64,000 bases of DNA from Brachybacterium sp. UMB0905 (GTDB lineage: Bacteria > Actinomycetota > Actinomycetes > Actinomycetales > Dermabacteraceae): NCBI RefSeq assembly GCF_002871795.1, contig NZ_PNHL01000007.1:1-64000 (forward strand). The letters run 5' to 3'. Positions 35,042 to 44,355 of this stretch are shown here, one piece after another (within the stretch, counting starts at the first letter, position 1; the number at the start of each line of letters is the position of its first letter). The notes under the pieces are model-generated. The model was not told where the DNA came from, searched no databases, and saw nothing but the letters and a program-made list of their open reading frames with translations. A program made the position numbers and the translations under genes.

Positions 35042-35899
35042 TCAGATGCGGCAGGCCTGGATCGCGGTCACCAGGATCGCGCGGGCCCCGACCTCGTAGA
35101 GGTCATCCATCATGCGGTGCGCAGAGCGCCGATCCACCATGGCGCGCACCGCGGACCACTCGCCACCGTGCAGCGGGGAGACCGTCGGGGACTGCAGCCC
35201 CGGGGTGATCTCCACGGCGCGCTCGAGCTGGGCAGTGGGGATGTCGTAGTCGAGCATCACGTACTCGCGGGCGACGAGCACACCGCGGATGCGCCGTTCG
35301 AGCACCTCCAGGGCATGCTGGCCCTGCTCGTCGAGCTCCATGCCGGGGCGGGAGAACAGCACCGCCTGGCTGGTCATGATCGGCGCGCCGAAGGGCTCGA
35401 GACCCGCCTGACGCAGGGTCGTGCCGGTCTCGACGACATCGGCGATGACATCGGCGACGCCGAGGCGGATCGCGGATTCCACCGCACCGTCGAGGTGCAC
35501 CACCTGGGCCTCGACGCCGTGCTCGGCCAGGTGGTCGGCGACGAGCGACTCGTAGCTGGTGGCGATGCGGGCACCGGCGAGGTCGGTGACATCGCGGTGG
35601 GTACCGGCGGGAGCGGCGAAGCGGAAGGTCGAGCGAGAGAAGCCGAGCTCGAGGATCTCGCGGGCCGGGGTGCGGGAGTCGCGCAGCATGTCCTGCCCGG
35701 TGATGCCCACATCCACGGTGCCGGAGCCGACGTACACGGCGATGTCCCGGGGGCGCAGATGGAACAGCTCCACGCCGTTCTCCTCATCGACCACCACGAG
35801 CTCCTTGGCCATGCCGCGGCGGCGGTATCCGGCCTCTTGCAGCAGCTCGGCGGCGGGTTCGGACAGGGCTCCCTTGTTCGGGACGGCGATGCGCAGCAT
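35042..35899 (-). CDS. hisG: ATP phosphoribosyltransferase
   Basis: A 285-residue long-form HisG, the first enzyme of histidine synthesis, which joins ATP and PRPP. It starts MLRIAVPNKGALSEPA, has DVGITGQDMLRD, the PRPP loop ADVIADVVETGTTLRQAGL and the C-terminal allosteric domain. The ATG at 35899 follows GGAGGA; upstream open frame is not coding. It is 138 bp after hisE in the same direction, an order common in actinobacteria. Confidence 0.95.
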   Translation of the reverse strand: MLRIAVPNKGALSEPAAELLQEAGYRRRGMAKELVVVDEENGVELFHLRPRDIAVYVGSGTVDVGITGQDMLRDSRTPAREILELGFSRSTFRFAAPAGTHRDVTDLAGARIATSYESLVADHLAEHGVEAQVVHLDGAVESAIRLGVADVIADVVETGTTLRQAGLEPFGAPIMTSQAVLFSRPGMELDEQGQHALEVLERRIRGVLVAREYVMLDYDIPTAQLERAVEITPGLQSPTVSPLHGGEWSAVRAMVDRRSAHRMMDDLYEVGARAILVTAIQACRI

Positions 35900-36037
35900 C
35901 GGTTCCTCCTTCACCGCGCAGGCGGTGGATGGCTCGGCGGGACAGATCAGGGGCGGCAGGGGCGCGCCGCGCGCTGGGCGCTGGACGCTGGGCGCGGGCA
36001 CGGTGCTTCAGGGCTTCAGGGCCGTGGGGCCCGGTGC

Positions 36038-36301
36038 TCACAGGTGTCGGTAGACGTCCTCGAGGGTGATGTCGGTGGCCAGCATCATCACCTGAAGGTG
36101 ATACAGCAGCTGGCTGATCTCCATCGCGGCGGCGTCCTTCGACTCGTGCTCACAGGCCATCCACACCTCGGCGGCCTCCTCGACGATCTTCTTGCCGATG
36201 TGGTGCACTCCGGCATCGAGCTCCGCGACGGTGCCCGATCCCTCGGGGCGGGTGCGGGCCTTCTCGGCGAGCTCGGCGTACAGGCTCTCGAAATCCTTCA
36301 C
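36038..36301 (-). CDS. hisE: phosphoribosyl-ATP pyrophosphatase
   Basis: An 87-residue all-helical MazG-like enzyme for the second step of histidine synthesis. The key signature is [20 protein letters not shown] (metal-binding Glu residues) and [13 protein letters not shown]. It precedes hisG in the same direction. The upstream pnuC-family gene ends 64 bp earlier, so they might share a transcript. Confidence 0.95.
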   Translation of the reverse strand: MKDFESLYAELAEKARTRPEGSGTVAELDAGVHHIGKKIVEEAAEVWMACEHESKDAAAMEISQLLYHLQVMMLATDITLEDVYRHL

Positions 36302-36365
36302 CCGGCCAGGGTACGCGCCACGCCAGGTAGCGCGTCCCTGGATCCCGGGCTGCGGGATGGACCGC

Positions 36366-37079
36366 TCAGCGGCGCTGCACCGTGGGGTCCAGATGAGCGG
36401 TCTCGACGCTGACGGTCTCCTCGGGAGCGTCCTCGCGGCGGCGACGCACGCGCCACCACACGAAGAATCCCGTCAAGGTGAACACCCCGTAAAACAGGTA
36501 CATGAAGGCGCTTGCGTAGTAGCCAGCGGACAGCAGCAGGGGCACGCCGACGATGTCCACCGCCACCCAGATCAACCAGAACTCGACCCAGCCCTTGGCC
36601 ATGCCGTAGGTGGCCAGCAGGCTGCCCATGAAGATCCAGGCATCGGCCCACACCGGCTCATAGGAGCCGAGCGCGCGGAACAGAGGGGTGAGCGCGGCGG
36701 TGCCGCCGACCATCGCGGCGATCAGCAGCGCCCTGGTGCCCCAGGACGCCCATTCGGGTTCGACCGCGGTCCCGGCCCCGGATTCCTTGGTGCGGTGCCA
36801 GCGCACCCAGCCGTAGACGCTGGTGGCGATGAACATGACCTGGCGCCCGGCCTGCCCCAGCAGGTCCACGTGGGAGGCGTCGCCGAACAGGCTGCCCAGG
36901 AACACGGTCAGCAGCAGGACGTTGCCGATGATGCCCACCGGCCAGGCCCAGATCTTGCGGCGCATGCCGCCCAGTGCGCTCAGCAGGCCGAAGACATTGC
37001 CCAGTACCTCGCGGAGCATGAGGAACTGTCCTCCGGCGAATTCGATCTTCGCGTCGAAGAGCCACTGCAGAAATTCCAT
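36366..37079 (-). CDS. pnuX: PnuC-family transporter, probable riboflavin importer (PnuX)
   Basis: A 237-residue seven-helix protein of the PnuC/SemiSWEET-like family. It has the family's WxxW motif in YGWVRWH, and [27 protein letters not shown] in helices 1-2, and helix 6-7 [24 protein letters not shown]. By protein sequence alone it would be called a nicotinamide mononucleotide/riboside transporter. Its leader holds a full FMN riboswitch, which in Corynebacterium marks the PnuC homologue PnuX as a riboflavin importer, so riboflavin is the better guess here. ATG at 37079 follows AAAGGA. A more upstream ATG would fall in the riboswitch leader. Confidence 0.8.
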   Translation of the reverse strand: MEFLQWLFDAKIEFAGGQFLMLREVLGNVFGLLSALGGMRRKIWAWPVGIIGNVLLLTVFLGSLFGDASHVDLLGQAGRQVMFIATSVYGWVRWHRTKESGAGTAVEPEWASWGTRALLIAAMVGGTAALTPLFRALGSYEPVWADAWIFMGSLLATYGMAKGWVEFWLIWVAVDIVGVPLLLSAGYYASAFMYLFYGVFTLTGFFVWWRVRRRREDAPEETVSVETAHLDPTVQRR

Positions 37080-37154
37080 GACGGTCCTTTCTCCCGTGGA
37101 AGCAGTGGCTCCGGGGAAAAAGGTTTCCTTCATGGACGACGGGCGTGTCAGGGC

Positions 37155-37291
37155 GCGCACGTCGGCATCAAGGACGTGCGCCTCTCATCCAGGCTTTGAC
37201 TGTCGGTGCCGGAGTTCCACCGGCTCCACCGCCGTAGCGGGTCGCGGACTATCACCGCCGGCTCGGACTTTCACCGACCCCGGAGCACGTC
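37155..37291 (-). promoter_or_regulatory. FMN riboswitch (RFN element) in the pnuX leader
   Basis: Reading the minus strand from 37291, the aptamer starts GACGTGC and CTCCGGGGTCGGTGAAA, then GCCGGCGGTGATAGTCCGCG, GAGCCGGTGGAACTCCGGC and ACCGACAGTCAAAGCCTGG, then ends GCACGTC at 37173-37179, closing P1. These match the conserved RFN core in order and spacing. The P1 3' strand (GCGCACGTC, 37173-37181) is also perfectly complementary to GACGTGCGC at 37155-37163, nine bases further on, so P1 and a downstream 9-bp hairpin are mutually exclusive: the expression platform. A -10-like TATGGT lies at 37310-37315, about 12 nt before the likely start site. Confidence 0.9.
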
Positions 37292-37436
37292 ACGATGTGT
37301 GACCGCTCAACCATACTCGAACCGGAGCGGGCAGAAGAACGGACGCGCTGGTCGTGGCCCGTTCGACGATCCGGCGCGGGCTCCGCCAGGACGTCCGTGC
37401 CGCGGGAATCAGTGCGAGGGGATCGGGCCGGCGGGT

Positions 37437-38123
37437 TCAGTGCGGGCGGTGGGCGGCAGCGAGCTCGCGCAGCGCCGCGATCTCCTCCGCCGCATCCTGG
37501 GCGCGGTAGATCGCCGAGCCTGCGACGAACACGTTGGCGCCCGCCTCAGCGCAGCGCTCGATCGTCTCGCGGCTGACCCCACCATCCACCTGGATCGACA
37601 CCTCGAGGTTCGCCTCGGAGATCGCCTGCCGGGCCCGTCGGATCTTCGGCAGCATCGTCTCCAGGAAGCTCTGCCCGCCGAATCCGGGCTCGACGGTCAT
37701 GATCAGCAGCATGTCGAACTCGCCGATGATGTCGAGGATCGGCTCGACCGCGGTGGCGGGGCGCAGCCCCACACCCACCTGGACGTTCTTACGGCGCAGA
37801 TCGCGGGCGAGCTTCACCGGGGCGCGGGAGGCCTCGAGGTGGAAGGTGACCGAGCTGGCGCCGGCTTCGGCGTAGGCGGGGGCCTCCCGATCGGCGTCTT
37901 CGATCATCAGGTGAGCATCGATGCCGATGGTGCTGCGCTCGACGATCTGCTCGACCATCGAGGGACCGAAGGTGAGGTTCGGGACGAAGTGGTTGTCCAT
38001 GACATCCACGTGCACGGCATCAGCACTGGAGATCTTGTCGATCTCGGTGCCGATGCTCATGAAGTCGCAGTTGAGGATCGACGGGTGGATGTAGTGGCTG
38101 GCGGTCGAGTAGGCGGTCGTCAT
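37437..38123 (-). CDS. rpe: ribulose-phosphate 3-epimerase
   Basis: A 228-residue TIM-barrel enzyme of the pentose phosphate pathway interconverting ribulose-5-phosphate and xylulose-5-phosphate. Signature regions are [17 protein letters not shown] (metal-binding His and Asp), [19 protein letters not shown] and [11 protein letters not shown]. Its ATG lies in the rsmB stop (ATGA overlap), giving the common rsmB-rpe coupling. Confidence 0.95.
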   Translation of the reverse strand: MTTAYSTASHYIHPSILNCDFMSIGTEIDKISSADAVHVDVMDNHFVPNLTFGPSMVEQIVERSTIGIDAHLMIEDADREAPAYAEAGASSVTFHLEASRAPVKLARDLRRKNVQVGVGLRPATAVEPILDIIGEFDMLLIMTVEPGFGGQSFLETMLPKIRRARQAISEANLEVSIQVDGGVSRETIERCAEAGANVFVAGSAIYRAQDAAEEIAALRELAAAHRPH

Positions 38124-39715
38124 GACTGGTCCTTCCCATCGTCGGTGCCCTCACGGGCGGTGGTGTCGGTGCCGCCGCCGTGCTTGCGCAGCAGCGCGAG
38201 ATACATCGCATCAGTGCCGTGCACATGGGGCCACAGCTGCACGGCCGGCCCCTCCCCCAGGTCGATCTGCGCGGCGCGCTCCGGCAGCACCCCGGCGCGC
38301 AGGGCCTCGCGCGCATCGAGCTGCTCCACATCATCGCGGCGCTTGAGCGCTTCCTCGACGATGAACCGGGTCTCCGCCAGGTGCGGGGAGCAGGTCACGT
38401 AGGCGACGACACCGCCGGGCGCCGCGGCATCCAGGGCCGAGGCCAGCAGATCACGCTGCACGGTCGAGAGGTGCCCGATGTCCCCGGGCTGCCGGCGCCA
38501 GCGGGCCTCGGGCCGTCGCCGCAGCGCACCGAGGCCCGAGCAGGGCACATCGGCAAGCACCCGGGAGAACGTCGCGGGCAGCTCGGTGCCGATGGTCGTG
38601 CCGTCGGCGGTGCGGGTAGTGATCTCGGCGCCGGCCTCGCGGAGGGTCGCGACGGCGCGGTCCACCAGCTCGGTGCGGTGCTCCTGCAGCTCCACGGCCA
38701 GCAGCTGCGCGTCATGGCCGACGGTGAGCCCGCCGAGCAGGGCGGTCTTGCCGCCGGGGCCGGCACACAGATCCAGCCAGCGGGCGTCATCCGCGAGCAC
38801 GAGGTCATCGGCGCCGAGCGCGAGAGCGAGCGCCACGAGCTGGCTGCCCTCGTCCTGGACGGCGGCCCGGCCCTGCTTGAGGACATCCGTGCCGCCGGGG
38901 TCGCCCGAGGGCCAGGAGGCGGCGAAGATCGACCAGCGGCCCGCGGTGGCGCCCTCGTCGATCATCTCGTCGAGGTCCGTCAGCCCCGGCCGCATCACGA
39001 GAGCCACGGCAGGCGCGCGATTCTGAGCGGCCAGCAGCTCCTCAAGCTCGGCGACATCCCGGCCGTGACCGAGCAGAGCATCGCGCAGAGCCCGCACCAC
39101 CCAGCGCGGATGGGAGTGGACGATCGACAGGTGGCCGATGAGGTCCTTCTCGCGCGACGGTGCGACCGCCGCGAGCCACTCCTCGAGGGTCCGCTCGCCC
39201 ACGCGGCGCAGGACGGCGTTGACGAAGCTCGCCGCCCCCGCCCCGACGGCGGCACGGGCGAGGGCCACCGTCTCGCTGGTCGCCGCATGCGGGGCGACGC
39301 TCATCTCCACCAGCTGATGGGCGCCCAGCCGCAGCACGTCCAGCAGCACCGGTTCCACCTTCTCCAGGGGACGGTCCACGCAGGCGGCGAGGATCGCATC
39401 GAGCCGTCCCTGGGCGCGGAGGGAGCCATAGAACAGCTCGGTCGCGAAGGCGGCATCGCGGCCGCTGAGGCGGGCCGAGCGCAGCAGGCGCGGCAGGACG
39501 AGGTTGGCGTAGGAATCCTCCTCGCGGACCAGGCGCAGCCCTTCGAGGGCGACCTCCCGCGATGGGGTGGCGCGGCGGGCCCGCTCCGAGGGACGCGAGG
39601 CGGACCAGCCCTGCCGGGGGCCACCGCGGCCCCGAGAGCCGGAGCGCTGGCGGCCCTTGGCGTCGCGGCCCTGACGCGAGGAGCCGCCGCGGCGATGCTG
39701 TCGGTCCGCGCTCAT
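38120..39715 (-). CDS. rsmB: RsmB-type rRNA cytosine-C5 methyltransferase
   Basis: A 531-residue protein with an N-terminal Arg/Gly/Ser-rich tail (first ~50 residues), an NusB-like RNA-binding domain and a SAM-binding RsmB/NOL1 domain. [13 protein letters not shown] is SAM motif I and DVPCSGLG with VTCSPH hold the two catalytic cysteines. It methylates C967-equivalent of 16S rRNA. It overlaps fmt upstream and rpe downstream, both by 4 bp, in the classical fmt-rsmB(sun)-rpe order. Confidence 0.9.
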   Translation of the reverse strand: MSADRQHRRGGSSRQGRDAKGRQRSGSRGRGGPRQGWSASRPSERARRATPSREVALEGLRLVREEDSYANLVLPRLLRSARLSGRDAAFATELFYGSLRAQGRLDAILAACVDRPLEKVEPVLLDVLRLGAHQLVEMSVAPHAATSETVALARAAVGAGAASFVNAVLRRVGERTLEEWLAAVAPSREKDLIGHLSIVHSHPRWVVRALRDALLGHGRDVAELEELLAAQNRAPAVALVMRPGLTDLDEMIDEGATAGRWSIFAASWPSGDPGGTDVLKQGRAAVQDEGSQLVALALALGADDLVLADDARWLDLCAGPGGKTALLGGLTVGHDAQLLAVELQEHRTELVDRAVATLREAGAEITTRTADGTTIGTELPATFSRVLADVPCSGLGALRRRPEARWRRQPGDIGHLSTVQRDLLASALDAAAPGGVVAYVTCSPHLAETRFIVEEALKRRDDVEQLDAREALRAGVLPERAAQIDLGEGPAVQLWPHVHGTDAMYLALLRKHGGGTDTTAREGTDDGKDQS

Positions 39716-40665
39716 GCGTCCTCCTCGGCAGGGGCGAAGGTGGTCTCAGGGCTGAGGTTCGCGCCGCGCGCCCAGTCGGCGCCGCGCATCGCCTTCTTCC
39801 CAGGCGGGGCGATGATCGAGATCGCGATCGGCCCGGTCCCGGTGCCGACCAGCAGGTGCTTCTTCATCGCATGGAGGCGTCCCGGGGGCAGCTCCACCTC
39901 GGGAAGCTGCGGGGGCAGCGGCTCGGTGCCGAGGATGCGGGTGCGCGCCCCGTCCAGCAGCGTCCACGCACCGGGGTCGGGGCTCATACCGCGGATATGG
40001 GCGCCCACCTGCTCGGCGGGTCGGGTCCAGTCGATGCGGGCCTCGGCCGGGGTGAGCTTCGCGGCGTGCGTAGCGGCGGCGTGGTCCTGTTCGGTGAAGG
40101 TGGCAGTGCCGGCGGCGAGGGCGTCGAGGGCTTCCAGCAGCAGCGGCGCACCCTCGCGCGCGAGACGCTCGAGCAGCTGCCCGGAGGTCTCATGCTCGCC
40201 GATCACCGCCGGAGCGGCCCTGATGAGATCCCCGGTGTCCAGGCCCTCCGCGAGACGGAACACGCTGATCCCGGTGTGTCGCTCACCGGAAAGCACAGCC
40301 CGCTGCGCGGGCGCGGCACCGCGCCAGGCGGGCAGCAGCGAGAAATGCAGATTCACCCAGCCGTGGGTGGGGATGCTGAGCGCGGCGGGTGGGACGAGGT
40401 TCCCGTAGGCGACCACGGGTGCGGCTTCTGGCGCGAACTCCCGCAGCTGGCCGAGCACCGTGTCATCGCGCAGCGTCGCCGGGGTGAGGACCGGCAGGCC
40501 CGCGTCCAGGGCGAGCTGCTTGACCGGGGAGGGCCGCAACTTCCGGCCCCGTCCGGAGGGGGCATCGGCGCGGGTGAGCACTCCCACCACCTCGTGCGGG
40601 GAGTCCAGGAGGGCCTGCAGGGACGGGAGGGCCACCTCGGGGGTGCCGGCGAAGAGAACACGCAT
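39712..40665 (-). CDS. fmt: methionyl-tRNA formyltransferase
   Basis: A 317-residue enzyme that formylates initiator Met-tRNA with 10-formyl-THF. HFSLLPAWRGAAPAQRAVL holds the family signature (SLLP..RG.APIQ) and the catalytic Asn/His/Asp fall in this region and in GVSVFRLAEGLDTGDL (written GISVFRLAEGLDTGD here). The first strand is MRVLFAGTPEVALPSLQALL. It lies between priA (27 bp upstream) and rsmB (4-bp overlap). Confidence 0.95.
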   Translation of the reverse strand: MRVLFAGTPEVALPSLQALLDSPHEVVGVLTRADAPSGRGRKLRPSPVKQLALDAGLPVLTPATLRDDTVLGQLREFAPEAAPVVAYGNLVPPAALSIPTHGWVNLHFSLLPAWRGAAPAQRAVLSGERHTGISVFRLAEGLDTGDLIRAAPAVIGEHETSGQLLERLAREGAPLLLEALDALAAGTATFTEQDHAAATHAAKLTPAEARIDWTRPAEQVGAHIRGMSPDPGAWTLLDGARTRILGTEPLPPQLPEVELPPGRLHAMKKHLLVGTGTGPIAISIIAPPGKKAMRGADWARGANLSPETTFAPAEEDA

Positions 40666-40692
40666 GATGCCCTGAGTCTACGGGCGCGGAGG

Positions 40693-42891
40693 TCAGAACA
40701 CGTCGGGCGGATCCAGGCGCACCCGGAGGGACCCGCGGTCCTTGCGGGCGCTGCGGGCGGCGACCGCGGCACGCAGCACTGCCGCGAGCTCCCGCGCCCG
40801 TTCCGGGGCGATCCGCAGCACAGCGCGGGCGCGGCCCGCATCCTCGGGGCGTTCGAGGTCCACGGGCCCGAACACGTCGGTGCCTCCGGGCAGGTCGAGG
40901 GCATCCACGAAGCGCCGGCAGGCATCCCGCTCCCCCATCACCTCGGCGACCCGGGCGAAGGGCGGCAGGTCCAGGTCGCGGCGATCCTCGAGCACCCGGT
41001 CGATGAAGACGCGGGAACGATGGGCGACGAGCTCGCGGATCGCCGGGAGCGTGGAGGTTCCGACGACGAGCACCTCCCCGTCCTGCTCGGCGGACCGCAC
41101 GAGCGCGATCGCGTTGCGCCACCGCCGCACGGCCTCGACATCCGCGTCGAAGGCGGCGCGGGCGAGCATCGCATCGGCATCCAGCAGCAGCGCAGCAGCG
41201 TATCCGCCGGCCGGGTCGGGTTCCGCCCCGGGGGTGGCGACGACGATGCCGTGCTTAGGCACCGCAGCATCCTCGAGCGGCCCATGGGCGCCACCGGCCA
41301 AAACGAGCTCCGCGTGGGGGAAGGCGCGGTGCAGCTCCTCGGCGGTGCGGGTGGATCCTATGACCACTGCTCGGACCTCGGGCCGGTCGCATTCAGGGCA
41401 GCGGTAGCCGTCCTCGCGCTTCCCGCAGACCGCGCAGTGCAGGGGGCCGCCGCGCCCGCGCAGGGACAGCGGGGCCGAGCAGGTGGGGCAGCGGGCGCGC
41501 GTGCCGCAGAAGGTGCAGGAGATTGCGGGGATGTACCCGGAGCGCGGAACCTGCACAAGCACCGGCCCGTGTGCGAGACCCCGGCGCAGCACCCGCAGCG
41601 CCTCCTGCGGCATGCGGGAGCGGCCCGAGGGGCCTTCGCGCTCGCGCAGGTATTCGTCCATCGCGACGATCCGCGGGCGCACCTGGGTGATCGGCGCGGG
41701 AACGGGCTCCAGGGCAGCGAGGTAGCCGGCATCGGCCAGGGCTCGCAGCGGCACGGACAGGCTCGCCGAGAGGAACAGCAGGGCGCTGCGCTCTTCGGCG
41801 GAGCGGCACTGCAGCACTGTGCGGGTGTGCGGGTAGGGGGCGCGCGGCTCCTCGAGCAGGTCATCGGCCTCATCCACGCAGATGATGAGGGCGAGGTCCT
41901 GGACGGGGGCGAAAGCTGCGGAGCGGTTGCCGAGCACCACCCGGGTGGCGCCGCGCAGGATGCGACGGAAGGTGCGGTAGCGCTTCTCGGGTCCTTCGGC
42001 ACCGGCAAGGATCTCGTGGTCGATGCCGCGCGCGGTGAGGACGCGGGCCAGGCGTGCGACGTCCCGCCCATCGGGGGCGATGACAAGGGCGCCGCGGTCC
42101 GGACCGAGGTCCGCGATCGCATCTGCGGCGACGATCGTCCAGGGATCCGCGGCATCGAGGATCAGGTGGGCGCGGGGCACCGGGCCCTCGGGGCTCCCCG
42201 CCCGGGAGAGCAGGGCGGCAAGCCCCGGATACCGGTCACCGGGACGTCGGGGGGCCGACGGAGGCGTGTCCGCTGCAGGGGTGTCGGCGGGATCTTCGGC
42301 CTGCTCGTCCTGTGCCTGATCGGCCTCTTCCGCAGCTTTCTCTGCGGCTTTCTCCGCGGCCGCGCGGTCGGCCTTCTCGGCGCGGGCATGCCGCGGCGGC
42401 AGCGCGAGGCGCAGCACGTCCCCGACGGTGCCGGCGCAGCGCTCAGCGATCTCCTCGCACACCCGCATCATCGCGGGCGGCACCACCACATCATCGGAGA
42501 CCAGTCGGGCCAGCGGCGCAAGCGCCCGGTCGGTCGTCGGCTCCGCGTGTCGACCCAGCACAATGCCCTCGGTGTCCTTCCCCGAGAACCGCACCCGCAC
42601 CCGCATCCCGGCCTCCGCCGCGGCGGTCGCCGGGGTGACGGCGTACTCGAAGGGCCGATCCAGATGCGGCAGCACTCCGATCAGGCGGACGCTCGCCACC
42701 GGACGCTCGGCGACCACGTCGAAACCTGCGGTGGTGCGCAGATCACGGGCCCGCCCGGGGTGCTCCGCGGGCGGGTCGGGAACAGCGACGGCGGGGGGCG
42801 CGAACAGACCCTGCTGGGCCTCATCCGGCTCCCCCGCCGCCGCGGCGGAAGGCGTGGTGCTCAGCGCTTGTGCACCGCCACCAGGTCGCAC
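40693..42891 (-). CDS. priA: PriA-like primosomal protein with degenerate ATPase motifs
   Basis: A 732-residue PriA homologue. It keeps the N-terminal DNA-binding domain (VLPHLDRPFEYAV … VRVRFSGKDTEGIVLGR) and all eight zinc-site cysteines near residues 458-500 (CTFCGTRARCPTC, then CAVCGKREDGYRCPEC). The helicase motor is degenerate: no GxTGSGKT Walker A is found (the place reads ILDAADPWTIVAADAI), and the DEEH box reads VDEADD. Actinobacterial PriA proteins are known to lack a working helicase, so this is a family trait. There is an Ala/Glu-rich insert near residue 170-210. The GTG at 42891 overlaps the FKBP stop by 31 bp. Confidence 0.85.
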   Translation of the reverse strand: MRPGGGAQALSTTPSAAAAGEPDEAQQGLFAPPAVAVPDPPAEHPGRARDLRTTAGFDVVAERPVASVRLIGVLPHLDRPFEYAVTPATAAAEAGMRVRVRFSGKDTEGIVLGRHAEPTTDRALAPLARLVSDDVVVPPAMMRVCEEIAERCAGTVGDVLRLALPPRHARAEKADRAAAEKAAEKAAEEADQAQDEQAEDPADTPAADTPPSAPRRPGDRYPGLAALLSRAGSPEGPVPRAHLILDAADPWTIVAADAIADLGPDRGALVIAPDGRDVARLARVLTARGIDHEILAGAEGPEKRYRTFRRILRGATRVVLGNRSAAFAPVQDLALIICVDEADDLLEEPRAPYPHTRTVLQCRSAEERSALLFLSASLSVPLRALADAGYLAALEPVPAPITQVRPRIVAMDEYLREREGPSGRSRMPQEALRVLRRGLAHGPVLVQVPRSGYIPAISCTFCGTRARCPTCSAPLSLRGRGGPLHCAVCGKREDGYRCPECDRPEVRAVVIGSTRTAEELHRAFPHAELVLAGGAHGPLEDAAVPKHGIVVATPGAEPDPAGGYAAALLLDADAMLARAAFDADVEAVRRWRNAIALVRSAEQDGEVLVVGTSTLPAIRELVAHRSRVFIDRVLEDRRDLDLPPFARVAEVMGERDACRRFVDALDLPGGTDVFGPVDLERPEDAGRARAVLRIAPERARELAAVLRAAVAARSARKDRGSLRVRLDPPDVF

Positions 42892-43244
42892 ACGAACACG
42901 AGGGCCTCGCCGGGGGCGATCACCGGCGGGGCGCCCTGCTCGCCATAGGCGAGAGAGGCGGGGATCTCGAGACGACGGCGGCCGCCCACCTTCATACCCT
43001 GAACGCCCTGGTCCCAGCCGGCGATGACCTGGCCCACGCCCAGCTGGAAGCGCAGCGGCTCGCCGCGGTCCCAGGAGGCGTCGAACTGCTTGCCGGTGGA
43101 GTGGGAAACGCCCACGTAGTGCACGTCCACGATGTCGCCGCGGCCGGCCTCCTCGCCCTCCCCGAGAATCTCGTCGATGCTGACGAGCTCAGTGGGGGTC
43201 TCGGACTCGGGGCGGGCGACCTCGGGCTTGCTGCGATCGGTCAT
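42861..43244 (-). CDS. FKBP-type peptidyl-prolyl isomerase, cytosolic
   Basis: A 127-residue single-domain FKBP. VHYVGVSHSTGKQFDASW and FQLGVGQVIAGWDQGVQGMKVGGRRRLEIP are the FKBP core; the binding pocket residues (Tyr in HYVG, Phe in QFDASW, Ile/Trp in VIAGWD) are present. No signal peptide. It is the second of two FKBP genes downstream of pafA. Confidence 0.9.
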   Translation of the reverse strand: MTDRSKPEVARPESETPTELVSIDEILGEGEEAGRGDIVDVHYVGVSHSTGKQFDASWDRGEPLRFQLGVGQVIAGWDQGVQGMKVGGRRRLEIPASLAYGEQGAPPVIAPGEALVFVCDLVAVHKR

Positions 43245-43303
43245 GATGCTCCTCCTCTGTGCGGTGGTTCGGGGTGGTGGATCAGATCAGAAAAAGGGGG
43301 TGG

Positions 43304-44263
43304 TCAGCCCTTCACGGGCTCGGCGTCCAGCACGTCGACGACGAAGATGAGGGTCTCACCGCCGAGCTCGTTCTTCTCGGGGTCCTCCCCGTAGGCGTCC
43401 GCGGGAGGGATGACGAGCATGACCTGGCTGCCGATCGGAAGGCCCGTCAGGTTCTTGTCCCAGCCGGGGATCACCCGGCCCTGGCCCTGGACGAAGGAGA
43501 ACGGAGCACCGCGCTCCCACGACGAGTCGAACTGGCTGCCGTCGGACCACTTCCAGCCGGTGTATTGCATGACCAGGTAGTCGCCTTTGCGGGTCTTCTC
43601 GCCGTTGCCGGTGATGAGGACCTCCCGCACCGTCTCCGCGGGCGGCTCCCCTTCCGGTGCACCCTCGAGGCTCGGTGCGCCGTCCTCGCCGAGGGTCACG
43701 GCGGGGAAATCACCTGAGGGCTCGCCGGGCTCACCCTCGGCACGCAGTGGGGAGACGACGCGCTGCACATCGGCCACCTGGATCAGGGCATAGCGCTGGC
43801 CGTCGCCGCCCTGCTGCCAGCCCGCCATCGCGAAGCGGGAGCCCACCGGCAGTGCGGTGAAGAACTCGAAGGCATCCGGGCCGAGCGCCTCGGCCTGCAC
43901 GGTGAGGCCGCCCGCGGGGGCGCCCTGCCACCAGGATTCGAGGGTCTCTCCGGAGGAGGCATCCACATACATCTGGTGCCAGATGATCGTGTCGCCCTCG
44001 GCGATGACATCCCCGTCGCCCTCGGCGATGACCTCGGCCTGCGGGGCGGTGATGGACAGCGGAGCCTCGAACTCGAGCGTCGGTTCCGCGCCGAGATCCT
44101 CGCTGATGCTGACGCTGTCCAGGGGGCGCTCGCCGCCGCCGTCGGAGGTGCCTCCGGCGTCGGAGGGACCGGAGCCGTTCTCGTCGCAGGCGGCCAGGCC
44201 GATGGCGGCGGTCGCGGCAAGGGCGGTGGTCAGCAGGGTGCGACGGCGCAGGGGTGAGGTCAC
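43304..44263 (-). CDS. FKBP-type isomerase lipoprotein
   Basis: A 319-residue exported prolyl isomerase. It begins with a twin-Arg-like basic stretch (LRRRTLL) and a lipobox AIGLAAC (Cys26), so it is probably a surface lipoprotein, possibly Tat-exported. The C-terminal domain (from about 200) has LVMQYTGWKWSDGSQFDSSW and GRVIPGWDKNLTGLPIGSQVMLVIPP. The middle region looks like a second, divergent FKBP-like half (FALAGW-type FAMAGWQQG, EDTIIWHQMYVD). A linker of Gly/Ser follows the Cys. It is separated from pafA by 92 bp. Confidence 0.85.
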   Translation of the reverse strand: MTSPLRRRTLLTTALAATAAIGLAACDENGSGPSDAGGTSDGGGERPLDSVSISEDLGAEPTLEFEAPLSITAPQAEVIAEGDGDVIAEGDTIIWHQMYVDASSGETLESWWQGAPAGGLTVQAEALGPDAFEFFTALPVGSRFAMAGWQQGGDGQRYALIQVADVQRVVSPLRAEGEPGEPSGDFPAVTLGEDGAPSLEGAPEGEPPAETVREVLITGNGEKTRKGDYLVMQYTGWKWSDGSQFDSSWERGAPFSFVQGQGRVIPGWDKNLTGLPIGSQVMLVIPPADAYGEDPEKNELGGETLIFVVDVLDAEPVKG

Positions 44264-44355
44264 GGAGGGCAGGCCTTTCAGGTCGAGTCCCCGGGTCGGG
44301 GTCGGAACCAGGGTACGGGTCGGGTGCAGGGTGCGCGCTGGATGTGGCGCGGCCC

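Noticed and set aside
39562..42948. Very long plus-strand open frame over rsmB, fmt and priA
   Set aside because: The residues are low-complexity and reflect the GC3 bias opposite real genes with full motifs.
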